A stretch of 64,000 nt of DNA from Pontiella sulfatireligans (GTDB lineage: Bacteria > Verrucomicrobiota > Kiritimatiellia > Kiritimatiellales > Pontiellaceae). The DNA is taken from positions 868,001 through 932,000 of the forward strand of contig NZ_CAAHFH010000001.1 of assembly GCF_900890705.1 (NCBI RefSeq). Reading direction: 5' to 3'. Below, in pieces: positions 26,702 to 35,949 of this stretch. The translations under genes were made by a program, and so were the position numbers. The first letter of the stretch is position 1, and every line of letters begins with the position of its first letter. A model generated the notes under the pieces. It had not been told where the DNA came from and ran no database searches. It was given only the letters and a program-made list of their open reading frames with translations.

Positions 26702-28192
26702 CTACAATCCTGCCGGAACCGCTTTGCCTTGCTCTTTTTTCCACCAGTCCGGACCGTCGCGAAGCACTTCCAAATCGTACTCGAGCAACATCTTCTTCAT
26801 GGACTCCAATCGCTCCGGCTCAGAGCCAGCAAGGTCGGTAGCCTCATTCGGATCCTCTTCAAGATTGAACAGTAAAAACTTCGTGTGCTTCCCATCGGCC
26901 AGGATTTTCCAGTCCCCGTCGCGCAGGGCCACCCGATACGTCTTCGAACTGTTGCGCCAGAACAATGGACGTTCCCGCTTCATCGACTCGCCCTTCAGCA
27001 CTGGGGCAATCGAGGCACAGTCAAACGTGCGGTCGGTTGGCAGAGGAATGCCCGCCAATTCGAGGACTGTCGGAAAAATATCCGAACCGATCACCGGCAC
27101 ATCACAGGTCGTTCCAGCACCGTTTAATCCAGCAGGCCATTTAATAATCATTGGAACCCGAATTCCGCCCTCGTGCGTATAGCGCTTGCGGCCATTCAAC
27201 CCGCCGGTCGATCCGCGATAGCGCTGCTTGCCCGGCGCAACATCCGGATCCCCCGGCTTGCCCTCGTCCGTTGCCCCCTCGGGGCCGTTATCGCTCGTGT
27301 ACCAAATGAGCGTGTTGTCCGTCTGCCCTGCCGCCTCAACCACTTTGACGATCTGGCCAACCGCCTCATCGAGCTGGGTAATATTGGCCAGATACTGGCG
27401 CAACGAGGAATCGTCCAGATCTTTATACAGATCCATAAAGCGCGGATCGCTCTCAATCGGCCCGTGGGGCTCGTGCAGCCACACCGTCGCAAAGAACGGC
27501 TCATCCGTCTTGCAGGTGTTCTGCATCCAAGCCTCAAACTGCGCGCCGACCAGCTGCGCGGCAAATCCGGTTTGCATGCCGAGCGGCTCGCCGTTCAGAA
27601 AAAAGTTGCAGGGGTTTTTATGGCTGGGTCGCGCGACATTGCCGGTCACCAGCCAGTAGTCATAGCCGTAGTCGTTCATCGACGGCTCGCCCTCTATCCC
27701 GAAAACAAAGGGATCCAGCGGTCTTTCGCTCTGCGCCTTTTCCTTCCGCTCATCGGTCGTGATGCCGCCCCAGCGCTTGTCTTCGTCGTAGAAGCTCAGG
27801 TGCCACTTGCCGAAATGGGCGGTCTGGTAGCCGCTTTCGCGCAGCAGCTGCGGCAGGGTGATTTCTTTCGCCGGAAGATGGCAAAAATGGTGGAGCGGCA
27901 GAAAGCGGTAAACCCCGTTGCGGAATGGGGTGCGACCCGTCAGAATCGATGAGCGCGACGGTGAACAAACGGCGGCCGCGGCGTAGCCCTGCGTGAACCG
28001 CAAGCCCTCCGCCGCCAATGCATCGACGTTCGGCGACTGAATATATGGATGCCCCTGCGACCCCAGATCTCCCCAGCCCTGATCATCGGTCAGGATCACA
28101 ATCACATTCGGCCGTTTCGGCGAAGTCACCGCAACCGAACTAACCGCAACGAAAGCCGCAAGCGTTGTCAAAATAAAATACCGTTGTTTCAT
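26702..28192 (-). CDS. Exported sulfatase
   Basis: Sulfatase of 496 residues with a signal peptide (about 1-23). The formylglycine motif is C76-S-P-S-R80 followed by SSILTGR. Metal ligands are in LTDDQGWGD and YTSDNGPEG, and FGKWHLSF is present. The charged loop DEGKPGDPDVAPGKQRYRG after the SDNG motif is characteristic of this branch. The start lies seven bases after the stop of the TonB/VWA-like gene, with GGAG inside the end of that gene, so the two are co-transcribed. Substrate unknown. Confidence 0.95.
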   Translation of the reverse strand: MKQRYFILTTLAAFVAVSSVAVTSPKRPNVIVILTDDQGWGDLGSQGHPYIQSPNVDALAAEGLRFTQGYAAAAVCSPSRSSILTGRTPFRNGVYRFLPLHHFCHLPAKEITLPQLLRESGYQTAHFGKWHLSFYDEDKRWGGITTDERKEKAQSERPLDPFVFGIEGEPSMNDYGYDYWLVTGNVARPSHKNPCNFFLNGEPLGMQTGFAAQLVGAQFEAWMQNTCKTDEPFFATVWLHEPHGPIESDPRFMDLYKDLDDSSLRQYLANITQLDEAVGQIVKVVEAAGQTDNTLIWYTSDNGPEGATDEGKPGDPDVAPGKQRYRGSTGGLNGRKRYTHEGGIRVPMIIKWPAGLNGAGTTCDVPVIGSDIFPTVLELAGIPLPTDRTFDCASIAPVLKGESMKRERPLFWRNSSKTYRVALRDGDWKILADGKHTKFLLFNLEEDPNEATDLAGSEPERLESMKKMLLEYDLEVLRDGPDWWKKEQGKAVPAGL

Positions 28193-28199
28193 AAACCAC

Positions 28200-29522
28200 T
28201 CACTCCAAGTTTTCCGGTTTTACCGCGCTCTGAATAGCTTCAAGCCCAGCCAGCGTCCGGTATTCCCCACCGGTCAAGCTGGTTAGTTTCTTGAAATAGG
28301 TTTCATCGTTCGGACTACCGCCCTTCCTGCCGACAAAATGAACCACGTTGAAGGTATAACGATCAGGTTTATTTTTTGCGATCCCACTCGATTTCTGGGT
28401 TTTCTTAGGGATCCATTTACTGCGCGTTGCGTTCATGAGATCCTCAAAATCCTGCGGAGTAAACAAGTACAACTCTTTCGAAATCGCCGGCCCCCTGGCA
28501 TTGGGGAAATAGCTCGTAATCATATCCCCCTTGTTCTTGAAGACCCGCGGCGGCATCCCTTTTTTCCGGCGCTCTTCGTTTTCCTGCTCCAGTTTCACCT
28601 TGGCCTTTTCATAGGCTTCTTCCCAACGGCGAACGACCGCATCGTTGGTTTTCGCTCCCTTTGAAACCGATTTGCGTTGGAGCCCCCAGCGACAGGTGAG
28701 CACGTACAGCGAGTCGGCCTGCTGCTTCATGGCGAGCATGGTGGGGATGGCCCAGCTTTCCATACGCTCAAAGGGTTCAGCCGCGAAGTCCTCCGTAATA
28801 CCGCTGCCGCCCGCACCTAATGTTTTAAGTCCATAGGCATTATCCGACATCCCCTCTTCAACCATATTCAAGGGAGCCAGCCACTCCTTTACCTTGCCAA
28901 CATTTTCAGAAGACGCACTGACCCAGCCTGGGAAAAGAACCTGAGCCTGCATGCCGGAGTACACCGAAATGTTGAACAGCACCGTCGGGTTCAACTCGCC
29001 CAGAATCTTAACCAGCTCATTCTTAATGATGGCATAGGCCGTCATCCCGCCGATTTCATCGACCATCATCCATGAATTGGAATTCAGCATGATAAAAATC
29101 TTTTCCCCCTTGCTCTTCACGCCGAACAAATTGATTTCCGGCATCGTGAAACCAAGCCCTCCCGCTCCGAAGCCGGCATCGCCAACACCGCTTCCCATGC
29201 CACCCTTGACGCCTGTTATTTCCGGCATTTTGATGTCGGGAATATTTTGATTCAGCCTTGGTTTGACGACCAGCCTTTTCACCAGCTTGGGCTTGGGCGG
29301 CTTCTTCTTTACGTTTACGGGAACGACCAGTTTCTTGAGCTGTATTTTCGGACGCTTAACCGTTTTCGACTCAAAGCTCGACTCGTCCTTAACGATCACC
29401 TTGACCGCAACAAAGGAAACCGCAACGAGGATTAGAGTCGCATGAATCGCCAGACTGACCAGCATCGCGCTCGACTTTGCATGCTTCCCAAAATAGCCTT
29501 TCTTACCAACGGAACTCTTCAT
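28200..29522 (-). CDS. TonB-like N-terminal helix fused to a VWA-like domain
   Basis: Unusual 440-residue membrane protein. Residues 18-41 form one transmembrane helix (SAMLVSLAIHATLILVAVS) with an S23-x3-H27 pair, the arrangement in TonB that contacts ExbB/ExbD. Residues 55-90 are a Lys/Pro linker (KKKPPKPKLVKRL), followed by a Gly-rich stretch (105-125). From 139 a VWA-like domain begins (GEKIFIMLNSNSWM) and ends FVGRKGGSPNDETYFKKL, then TGGEY. The metal motif D-x-S-x-S is degenerate (LNSNS). A charged, probably coiled segment interrupts it (298-325). No TonB C-terminal domain is present. ATG 29522 is preferred to 29573. It lies between a GH29 and a sulfatase gene, with 10- and 7-bp gaps. 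Function unknown; an ExbB/D-driven envelope protein is inferred. Confidence 0.7.
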   Translation of the reverse strand: MKSSVGKKGYFGKHAKSSAMLVSLAIHATLILVAVSFVAVKVIVKDESSFESKTVKRPKIQLKKLVVPVNVKKKPPKPKLVKRLVVKPRLNQNIPDIKMPEITGVKGGMGSGVGDAGFGAGGLGFTMPEINLFGVKSKGEKIFIMLNSNSWMMVDEIGGMTAYAIIKNELVKILGELNPTVLFNISVYSGMQAQVLFPGWVSASSENVGKVKEWLAPLNMVEEGMSDNAYGLKTLGAGGSGITEDFAAEPFERMESWAIPTMLAMKQQADSLYVLTCRWGLQRKSVSKGAKTNDAVVRRWEEAYEKAKVKLEQENEERRKKGMPPRVFKNKGDMITSYFPNARGPAISKELYLFTPQDFEDLMNATRSKWIPKKTQKSSGIAKNKPDRYTFNVVHFVGRKGGSPNDETYFKKLTSLTGGEYRTLAGLEAIQSAVKPENLE

Positions 29523-29532
29523 CACCTCTTCC

Positions 29533-31251
29533 TTATTGCACGGGAGCGAACAGTTCAAATTCGGCAAACACAAACTTCGAGGTTCCCGTCACAAGCAACC
29601 GAATGCGATCCGTGGTGACCGGTTTTCCGAGGAAGTGCATGGGGATCCACTTCAGCTTCATGCCTTTTGGCGAAACCGTTTTCCAACCCTTGGAACCATC
29701 CGGAACCTGCATAACCGCCGTGCTTTTCGGCGACCACTCGTCTCCGCGGCCAATATTGAAACATCCAATCGTCACCGGCTCGTCAAATTTGGCTTCCACC
29801 CAGATTTCCTTTTCGCCCTTGGCCGCCTTCGCATCCCAATACGTATTTGCATTCTGGTCGGTCAGGTTGCTCAAGGCCTCTGGATTGTGCGAGGCGGTCA
29901 AGGTGGCCTGCTCCGCCAATGAAGCCCGCCGCTGAAGTGGCTCCACCGGAAACGTCGGCCCATCAAAAGTGAGTTCGACGGTGGTTACGATCGGCTCGCG
30001 GTCCGCCGACGGTACATCCACCAAAATTCCCTTCGCATTGGCTTTGGCTTTAACCGACCCGCCATTGAGCAGGCGGGCGGATTTCAGCTTCAAGCCCTTC
30101 AATGCCGGGAACTGCAGCCCGCCTTGCGCCGGCCAACGAAAGATATGCAGGAAAACGCGACTATCCTTGCAGGTCGCCGTTCCCCAAGGGCCGGGCATAT
30201 AGGTGCCGCCGCGCGAGCCGCGAATGCTCTCCTCGCCATGGACGCCCCACCAATCGGCAATCTGCTCAAAACGCTCCCGTTCAGCCGGGCTGACCGCCCC
30301 ATCGCCCATGGGCCCGATATTCAGCAGCATATTTCCATCGCCGCCCCAGACATAGAGCAGGATTTCCATGAGGTCCTCAATGGACTTTGCGTTCTGATTC
30401 GGATTGTAGCCCCACTGCCCGGTCGTTGTCTGGCAAGACTCCCAGTTGTGCTCGCGGTTGAAATAGCTGATATCGTGCTCCGGCGTATAAAAATCGGCGC
30501 CGGCGCCGCCACGGTCATTGACCATCGCATCGGGATGCAATGCACGAATCGCGCCCATGATTTCACGAGAGGTGTCGCCCCAGTTGCCCGGTCCCATTCC
30601 ATCGAACCAGATTTCATGAATCGGTCCGTACTTCGTCATCAGCTCGCCCATCTGTGCTTTATAGAACTGGATGTAGCGGTCGTGGTTGTTTTCGGAATCG
30701 CAATCGGGATGGCCCCAGTCGCGCGGGGAATAATAGAACCCGAAATTCATATCGTTGGCCCGGCAGCCATCTGCAAGCAGCTTCACGATATCTTTTTTGT
30801 ACGGCGTGCTCATCATGTCGTATTCGGTGACCGCCGAATCAAACATGGAAAACCCGGCATGATGCTTAGCCGTGAAGACGATGTAATCGACTCCTGCTTT
30901 TTTGGCCATTTTGAGCATATCATCCGCATCGAACTTCACCGGGTTAAAGGTTTTGTACTGCACGTCGTAGACCTCCGGCTCAATCTTCGACACCTTATAG
31001 GGCTTCCCGCCTGGGTGGTGGCTCGGGCTGTTGCGCGAGTGGCTCAACGTCTCGCCCATCTGGCTGATGGGACCCCAGTGAATAAACATGCCGAAACGGT
31101 TATCCTTCCAGGCTTCATGCGCCGCATCGGAGGCGGTTGGAAGCACAATCGACTTATCGACCTTGAACTCCTGGATCTCAAAATTATCATTCGCGGCCCA
31201 GACCGAACCGACCGTCACCAACACACCCAACATCAAATATTTTCCGTACAT
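29533..31251 (-). CDS. Exported GH29 alpha-L-fucosidase, second type
   Basis: GH29 alpha-L-fucosidase of 572 residues with a signal peptide (1-19, ending VWA). The active-site His is intact in RFGMFIHWGP, KHHAGF follows, and the nucleophile is D217 in HEIWFDGMG. After the barrel come a beta-sandwich and a discoidin-like C-terminal module (NPEALSNLTDQNANTYWD onwards). It is clearly more distant from the other two GH29 proteins than they are from each other, so it probably cleaves a different fucose linkage. AGGAG lies eight bases before the ATG. It is 12 bp after the large glycosidase gene. Confidence 0.93.
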   Translation of the reverse strand: MYGKYLMLGVLVTVGSVWAANDNFEIQEFKVDKSIVLPTASDAAHEAWKDNRFGMFIHWGPISQMGETLSHSRNSPSHHPGGKPYKVSKIEPEVYDVQYKTFNPVKFDADDMLKMAKKAGVDYIVFTAKHHAGFSMFDSAVTEYDMMSTPYKKDIVKLLADGCRANDMNFGFYYSPRDWGHPDCDSENNHDRYIQFYKAQMGELMTKYGPIHEIWFDGMGPGNWGDTSREIMGAIRALHPDAMVNDRGGAGADFYTPEHDISYFNREHNWESCQTTTGQWGYNPNQNAKSIEDLMEILLYVWGGDGNMLLNIGPMGDGAVSPAERERFEQIADWWGVHGEESIRGSRGGTYMPGPWGTATCKDSRVFLHIFRWPAQGGLQFPALKGLKLKSARLLNGGSVKAKANAKGILVDVPSADREPIVTTVELTFDGPTFPVEPLQRRASLAEQATLTASHNPEALSNLTDQNANTYWDAKAAKGEKEIWVEAKFDEPVTIGCFNIGRGDEWSPKSTAVMQVPDGSKGWKTVSPKGMKLKWIPMHFLGKPVTTDRIRLLVTGTSKFVFAEFELFAPVQ

Positions 31252-31263
31252 CTATTTTTCTCC

Positions 31264-34200
31264 TTATTCGGGCAGAACACCCACTCTGTAAAACTTCACC
31301 GCGACGATTTGATTGGTATCGACCACCCCCGTTTCACTACCGGTCGCATACACGCTGCCCGCATCCGGCAAGGGGTGCCATTCCAGCAGATCATCCGAAT
31401 ATTCAACCGCGTAGGTTTTTCCGGAGATACTCGACCATTGAACCCACGATTGAGCCGACGCCATATCCAGATTTTCGATTTCAAAGATGGAAGCCGAGTT
31501 GGTTGGATTGGTTCCCGCCATATATTCATGCAGATCAATAAATCCGTCGGCATCAAAATCGCCGGAACCGTCGGATACGTAATAGCCGCCGAGCCATTCG
31601 GCCTCCCAACTGTCGGGCAGTTGATCGCTATCGAGATCAAGCACGACATCGAGCTCCAGCACCGGTGCATTGGCACCGCCCTCGCTGCTGGTCAACCGAT
31701 GAATGCTGTTGTCCGTGGTGGTTGCATCCAGCACGAAACTATAGATCCCGGCATTAGTGATGATTCCGGACAGGTCCAGCTCAAACCAGGTATCGTTCGT
31801 CGCGGTTGCGGTGGCCAGCACCGTCGGTTCAATGGAAGCAAACGGCGCGTTGGTCCACACCATCGTCTCTTCCGCCCAGGCGTTGTCGGAGACCGATCGC
31901 AGCAACACATCCGTGTTGGCATCCTCGGCATACATCCGAAGCACGGCATTGGTCACCTCGCCCAGCAGCGTGCGCAGATCAAACTTGATGAACGAGCGAC
32001 GGGCCCAGCCTGTCGATCCGCGGATCAGCAACTGATCGTCCGTGCCATAGATGTCGTCTCCGTCACCAGCCGAGTAGACGTAGGTATCTTCCAGAAGCGC
32101 ACAGGCGAGATCCCCCGTCTGGGGAAGCGGAACGCCGGCCACGGCCTCGAGCATAACCAGCGAGACATTCGCGGCAGGACGGAAGACGAGTTCAACCAGC
32201 GTGAGCCCCGTCGGCAGCGAATCCGAAACCTGGATCCAGTCGGTGCGGTAATACAGATTCGAAACCGGGCCGTCATAGAGCGTCTGGCCGTTTACAAACA
32301 GGGTGGCTTCATCGCAGTTTGTACACGTTAGATTAAATTGTTGTCCGGCAAGTGCACCGGCAGAAGCCACCAGCGCGGACATTTTCGTATAGGCGCCGCT
32401 GCCCGGCAGGCTCGCGTGCTCCAGCACATAGGTGCCTTCCGTATCCGGGGCGATGGCGCTGCCGGAGAGCACCAGCGAGGTCAAGTCGGGGATATAATCG
32501 CTGGAGACGGCGGCCACCCGCGATGCAGTAAAGGCTCCCGTAACAAGATTCTCGTTTTCCTGAAACATGCCGGATTTCCCAAGGGCGACAACCTGCTCTT
32601 CTGCGGTAAGCGACCCATCCACCTGATCGATTCCGATTCCGGGGCGCCACGTCAGCGTGGCCACCTGCAGCGCATCGAACAACGCAGTGGCCGATGCGGT
32701 TTCCAGATAGAGCGCATCGCGCCCCACATAGAGCATTCCATTGGTCTGCGGCACGGCGATTGCCTCGCCCCACTGATCGTAGGCGACCAGATCGCCGATG
32801 CCGCTCAGATCGACGGAAAGTTCGGCAATCTTCGTATTGTTGCCTGCCGCCAGCGCGGCGACATAACGGGTTCCCATTCCCGTTCGCTGGGTCTGGAAGG
32901 TGCCGATCAGAAACTCCGTCCCTTTTTCAATGACGCCGAGCACCGAGGCGCCTTCGAGGATGCGGTACATGCCGTTGAGGGCCACGCAGGGCGTGGAGGG
33001 CACCCCGGTTCCTCGATTACGCCAAGCATTCTTGACCCCGGTCTCAAAGGTATACAGCCCGATCGGGTTGACCGAAACGGTGTACTGCGCCCCGTACGAA
33101 ACATCCAGCAGCACCCGCTGCTGATGCTGCCATCCGGTGAGTTTCGGATAGTTCGGATCGGAAAAGTAGAAGACCTCCGACTGGCCGAACTCCAGTCCAT
33201 AGTTTTCCGCACGGGCCTTGTAGACCGCCATGCGCTCGATCCCGGTGGCCGCTCCCTCCGCCTCGGGCGTGCTCAGGTCGAATCCGGCCGGCAGAATGGT
33301 TGCCGCGCCATAGGCATGGAATGAATATCCGTCCGAATAATTGGTGCCGCCTAGATCAAAGAACTCGGTGGAATAGGAGGCCACCTGCGGATCGTTCCCA
33401 TCAATATTACTCGTGGTACTTAGAAACAGCTTGGTATTCGGACTGTTGGTTTTGTAGGCCTCATAGACCGGCTTGACGATGTGGTCGAGCATGAATTGCG
33501 CGACAACCGCCCCGTTGGCCTCGTTTTTATACTCGATAAAATGAACGTTGTCGCCATAGCGCAGCGCGCACTGCTGTGCAACCGATGTCAGAAAGTTGGT
33601 TTCCGGAGAAACCTGATCATACTTGTCAATATTGCTGGGCCAGCTCATATGGCCATAGGCGTCGGCATCCGCCAGCAGGGTTCCCTGTTGGATCCACCAG
33701 TAGCCGTCGCCATCCGCAGGATCCGCCGCCATGATGGCATCGTAGTCGTTCGTTGAATAAGCCGCGGGTTCGCTGGGAAACACCAGCAGGGTCTGGCACC
33801 CGTTGGAGGCGGCCCCATCAATGTCGTTGTCGAGATACCAGTTAAACGTGTTTTCCTGCGGCGCCAGCTTGTCCAGATGGTAATAGATCCGTTGCACGCG
33901 CAACCCGTTCTGGAAGTTTTGTTGATAATATTCCTCCGTACTCCAGAACCCGCGGTAGTTGTATTCATACTGGTTTCCATTGGACACCAGCCCATGGTCG
34001 GTTCCGGTCGTGAAGGCGGGCAGGTTGAGGCCGGTCAGATCGCTCATCACCGAGAAGAGTTCGCGCCCCACGGCGACCAGCTCGCGACTCTGCGTATCGA
34101 GCACCGCCACCAGCGCCTGATAGTGACCGCGCTTCAGGTTGGCCAGGTTGTTGGTTCCCGAATGCACCAGCCCGTCCGACAGGTTGTGCGTGCCCAGCGC

Positions 34201-34992
34201 ATGGGTCGTCAGGGCGCCGTCGCGGGAGAGATCCCGCAGATAGAGCACCAGATCCACATCGTCGGCATAGGTTCCCTGCACGTTCCAGCTGAGCGGATAG
34301 TCCGTTCCGTGGAAATGCACCCCGTTGCGCGCTTCGGGAGTCAGCACCACCTCGGCGGGGCTCAATTCATAGCCGCCGATGCCCCAACTGTCGTTGACCA
34401 GCATCAGATCGTCTATATAAACCTCGAACGGCCCGCTGCTCGATCCGTCGTCCCAGATATTAAAACGGAGGCTCGGGGCCAACCGAATTCTGGCACCATC
34501 TATTTTTACATAGTAGTCCGCCCAGGACGTGGTCAGGCTCTGGGTTGGCTTGGTCACCACGATTCCGCCGGTCGCACCGTTATTCGCCGGCCGCAGGTCG
34601 ATGCCGGTGCGACTGGCGCGCGCCTTGAAATGGAGATAGTAGACCTGATTGGTGTCGCCGATCTCAAACGACTTGAACAACAGCAGCCCCATCTGTTCCT
34701 CGGAATCCATGGAAAACTTCAGGCAGTTGAGCTGCGCGCCGTCGTCGACAATCTCCGGCAAGGCCGGTGCAGTCGCCGGTGCGCCGATCCCATCCACCGC
34801 CGCCAACGGGCGCCAGCCGGGATAAAACGGTTCGGCGCCCAGTCCCATACTGAAAGCGCCGTTAGGCAGTATATTGGCATTCACCGGCTGGAACTCGATG
34901 ATCTCCTGCAACGAGGGATCGCCCTGCACGGAAAGATTAACACAAACTAAAAAACAACTGAGGCTCAAGGCCTGTTTCAGCATCCTATTCAT
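31264..34992 (-). CDS. Large secreted multidomain glycosidase-like protein with DNRLRE-type module
   Basis: Secreted protein of 1242 residues. A signal peptide (about 1-24) leads to an N-terminal carbohydrate-binding-like sandwich (about 40-205), linker sandwich, and a (beta/alpha)8-like region (about 340-700). Two glutamates fit a retaining clan-A glycosidase: E491 in EYKNEANG (acid/base-like) and E606 in EFGQSEVFYF (nucleophile-like). Near 1000-1130 a DNRLRE/CBM96-like module begins DTYVYSAGDGDDIYG and has RRSFIKFDL. The tail has Ca-binding DLDSDQLPDSW and DFDADGFIDLHEY and ends with TYAVEYSDDLLEW. GGAG lies seven bases before ATG 34992. GH family not recognised; a fucan or galactan endo-enzyme is only a guess. 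Confidence 0.7.
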   Translation of the reverse strand: MNRMLKQALSLSCFLVCVNLSVQGDPSLQEIIEFQPVNANILPNGAFSMGLGAEPFYPGWRPLAAVDGIGAPATAPALPEIVDDGAQLNCLKFSMDSEEQMGLLLFKSFEIGDTNQVYYLHFKARASRTGIDLRPANNGATGGIVVTKPTQSLTTSWADYYVKIDGARIRLAPSLRFNIWDDGSSSGPFEVYIDDLMLVNDSWGIGGYELSPAEVVLTPEARNGVHFHGTDYPLSWNVQGTYADDVDLVLYLRDLSRDGALTTHALGTHNLSDGLVHSGTNNLANLKRGHYQALVAVLDTQSRELVAVGRELFSVMSDLTGLNLPAFTTGTDHGLVSNGNQYEYNYRGFWSTEEYYQQNFQNGLRVQRIYYHLDKLAPQENTFNWYLDNDIDGAASNGCQTLLVFPSEPAAYSTNDYDAIMAADPADGDGYWWIQQGTLLADADAYGHMSWPSNIDKYDQVSPETNFLTSVAQQCALRYGDNVHFIEYKNEANGAVVAQFMLDHIVKPVYEAYKTNSPNTKLFLSTTSNIDGNDPQVASYSTEFFDLGGTNYSDGYSFHAYGAATILPAGFDLSTPEAEGAATGIERMAVYKARAENYGLEFGQSEVFYFSDPNYPKLTGWQHQQRVLLDVSYGAQYTVSVNPIGLYTFETGVKNAWRNRGTGVPSTPCVALNGMYRILEGASVLGVIEKGTEFLIGTFQTQRTGMGTRYVAALAAGNNTKIAELSVDLSGIGDLVAYDQWGEAIAVPQTNGMLYVGRDALYLETASATALFDALQVATLTWRPGIGIDQVDGSLTAEEQVVALGKSGMFQENENLVTGAFTASRVAAVSSDYIPDLTSLVLSGSAIAPDTEGTYVLEHASLPGSGAYTKMSALVASAGALAGQQFNLTCTNCDEATLFVNGQTLYDGPVSNLYYRTDWIQVSDSLPTGLTLVELVFRPAANVSLVMLEAVAGVPLPQTGDLACALLEDTYVYSAGDGDDIYGTDDQLLIRGSTGWARRSFIKFDLRTLLGEVTNAVLRMYAEDANTDVLLRSVSDNAWAEETMVWTNAPFASIEPTVLATATATNDTWFELDLSGIITNAGIYSFVLDATTTDNSIHRLTSSEGGANAPVLELDVVLDLDSDQLPDSWEAEWLGGYYVSDGSGDFDADGFIDLHEYMAGTNPTNSASIFEIENLDMASAQSWVQWSSISGKTYAVEYSDDLLEWHPLPDAGSVYATGSETGVVDTNQIVAVKFYRVGVLPE

Positions 34993-35005
34993 GTGTTTTC
35001 TCCAC

Positions 35006-35040
35006 AAAAAAAGCGCCTGAGACATGCCCCCAAACGCTTT
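35006..35040 (-). terminator. Probable intrinsic terminator after the PEP-CTERM gene
   Basis: On the minus strand AAAGCG (35035-35040) and CGCTTT (35010-35015) can pair across a 19-base loop, followed by a run of T (35006-35012). The stem is short and the loop long, so the terminator is probably moderate. It lies between the PEP-CTERM gene and the start of the large glycosidase. Confidence 0.5.
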
Positions 35041-35060
35041 CCTTTCGGTCAGAATCAATT

Positions 35061-35867
35061 TTACATACTCAGGAATCTGCGGGCAAACACTATCCCCATA
35101 CCCGCAAAACCAATCAGACCCAGCGTCGCCGGTTCAGGAATTTGGGTGATCGAGAAGTTGTCGCCAGCGCTGGAGCCGTTGTTCTGCATGGTCACCCCGC
35201 CGAAGAAGCCGTAGAGGGTGGTATCGGATGCGCCGGCATTTGCATTGTTCAGCGCAGAGATCGTGTAGACCGCGGAACCAACGGTGCCGTCGGCGGCGGA
35301 ATTATACATGCCCGCACTCAGATCGATATGGGTGTCATCAACATACGTAGCGGTCAGCGTCAGGAAGTACCAATTGCCATCCACGAGGGTCGCGGCACTC
35401 GAAGACGCCGGACGTTGATTTTCTTCCTTGAGGTTCAAGGTGTATTGGTCAGCAGCATCCGCCTCCTGTACGTAGAGGTAAAACTCACTTGCACCACGGG
35501 TTCCGCCGGCGGCATTGACATAGTCGTCCGTATTATCGTTGGTGAAGCCGAGCCAGAAGTTTTCTGTAGTGCCTAATCCGTTGCCCTGAATCTGCAGATA
35601 CATGGAGACGGTCAACGCGCCCTGAGAAAGGTCATACGAAGACTGATTGTATGCAAAGACCTGACCGCTGTTGTTGTAATCCACCGAGCCGGAATCACTG
35701 AGACCGCCATCGGGGTCATTCGGCGATGTCACTGCATCGTTATTGTTAAAGTAGGCGGCCAGATCGTTGGTGTTGTTGAAGTCAACAAACACGCTGCCAA
35801 ACGAACTCAATGGCACCACGCACAGCAGTGCCATGGCCGCTATAATTTGCTTTTTCTTAAGTTTCAT
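35061..35867 (-). CDS. PEP-CTERM protein with LamG-like domain
   Basis: Exported protein of 268 residues. A signal peptide (about 1-24) precedes a concanavalin/LamG-like domain (residues 25-235). The C-terminus is a PEP-CTERM sorting signal: IPEP (about 243-246), a hydrophobic helix (TLGLIGFAGMGIVF) and the basic end ARRFLSM. Such signals are recognised by exosortases, none of which is in this window. AAGGA lies eight bases before the ATG. Its whole LamG-like part is paralogous to the next gene upstream (35950-37101), including ENFWLGFT, DDYV and FFGGV stretches. It is likely displayed on the surface or in extracellular matrix and may bind glycan. Confidence 0.85.
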   Translation of the reverse strand: MKLKKKQIIAAMALLCVVPLSSFGSVFVDFNNTNDLAAYFNNNDAVTSPNDPDGGLSDSGSVDYNNSGQVFAYNQSSYDLSQGALTVSMYLQIQGNGLGTTENFWLGFTNDNTDDYVNAAGGTRGASEFYLYVQEADAADQYTLNLKEENQRPASSSAATLVDGNWYFLTLTATYVDDTHIDLSAGMYNSAADGTVGSAVYTISALNNANAGASDTTLYGFFGGVTMQNNGSSAGDNFSITQIPEPATLGLIGFAGMGIVFARRFLSM

Positions 35868-35949
35868 TTTTTTATTCCTTTTTTGGCTTCTTCCATTGGT
35901 AGAATTTCTATCTATAACACTAATGAAACTTATAGCGGTTTATCACATA

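Noticed and set aside
9183-31251. Possibility that the GH29 genes are recent identical copies
   Set aside because: The proteins at 9183 and 23107 differ at many positions and the one at 29533 is far more distant, so the duplications are old.
30124-32331. 735-codon plus-strand open frame
   Set aside because: It overlaps two recognisable minus-strand genes (GH29 and the large glycosidase) and reads as an Arg/His/Gly-rich shadow peptide.
35868-35949. Promoter for the PEP-CTERM gene in the AT-rich gap
   Set aside because: Several A/T-rich hexamers are present but no -35/-10 pair with good spacing, so no specific site can be supported.
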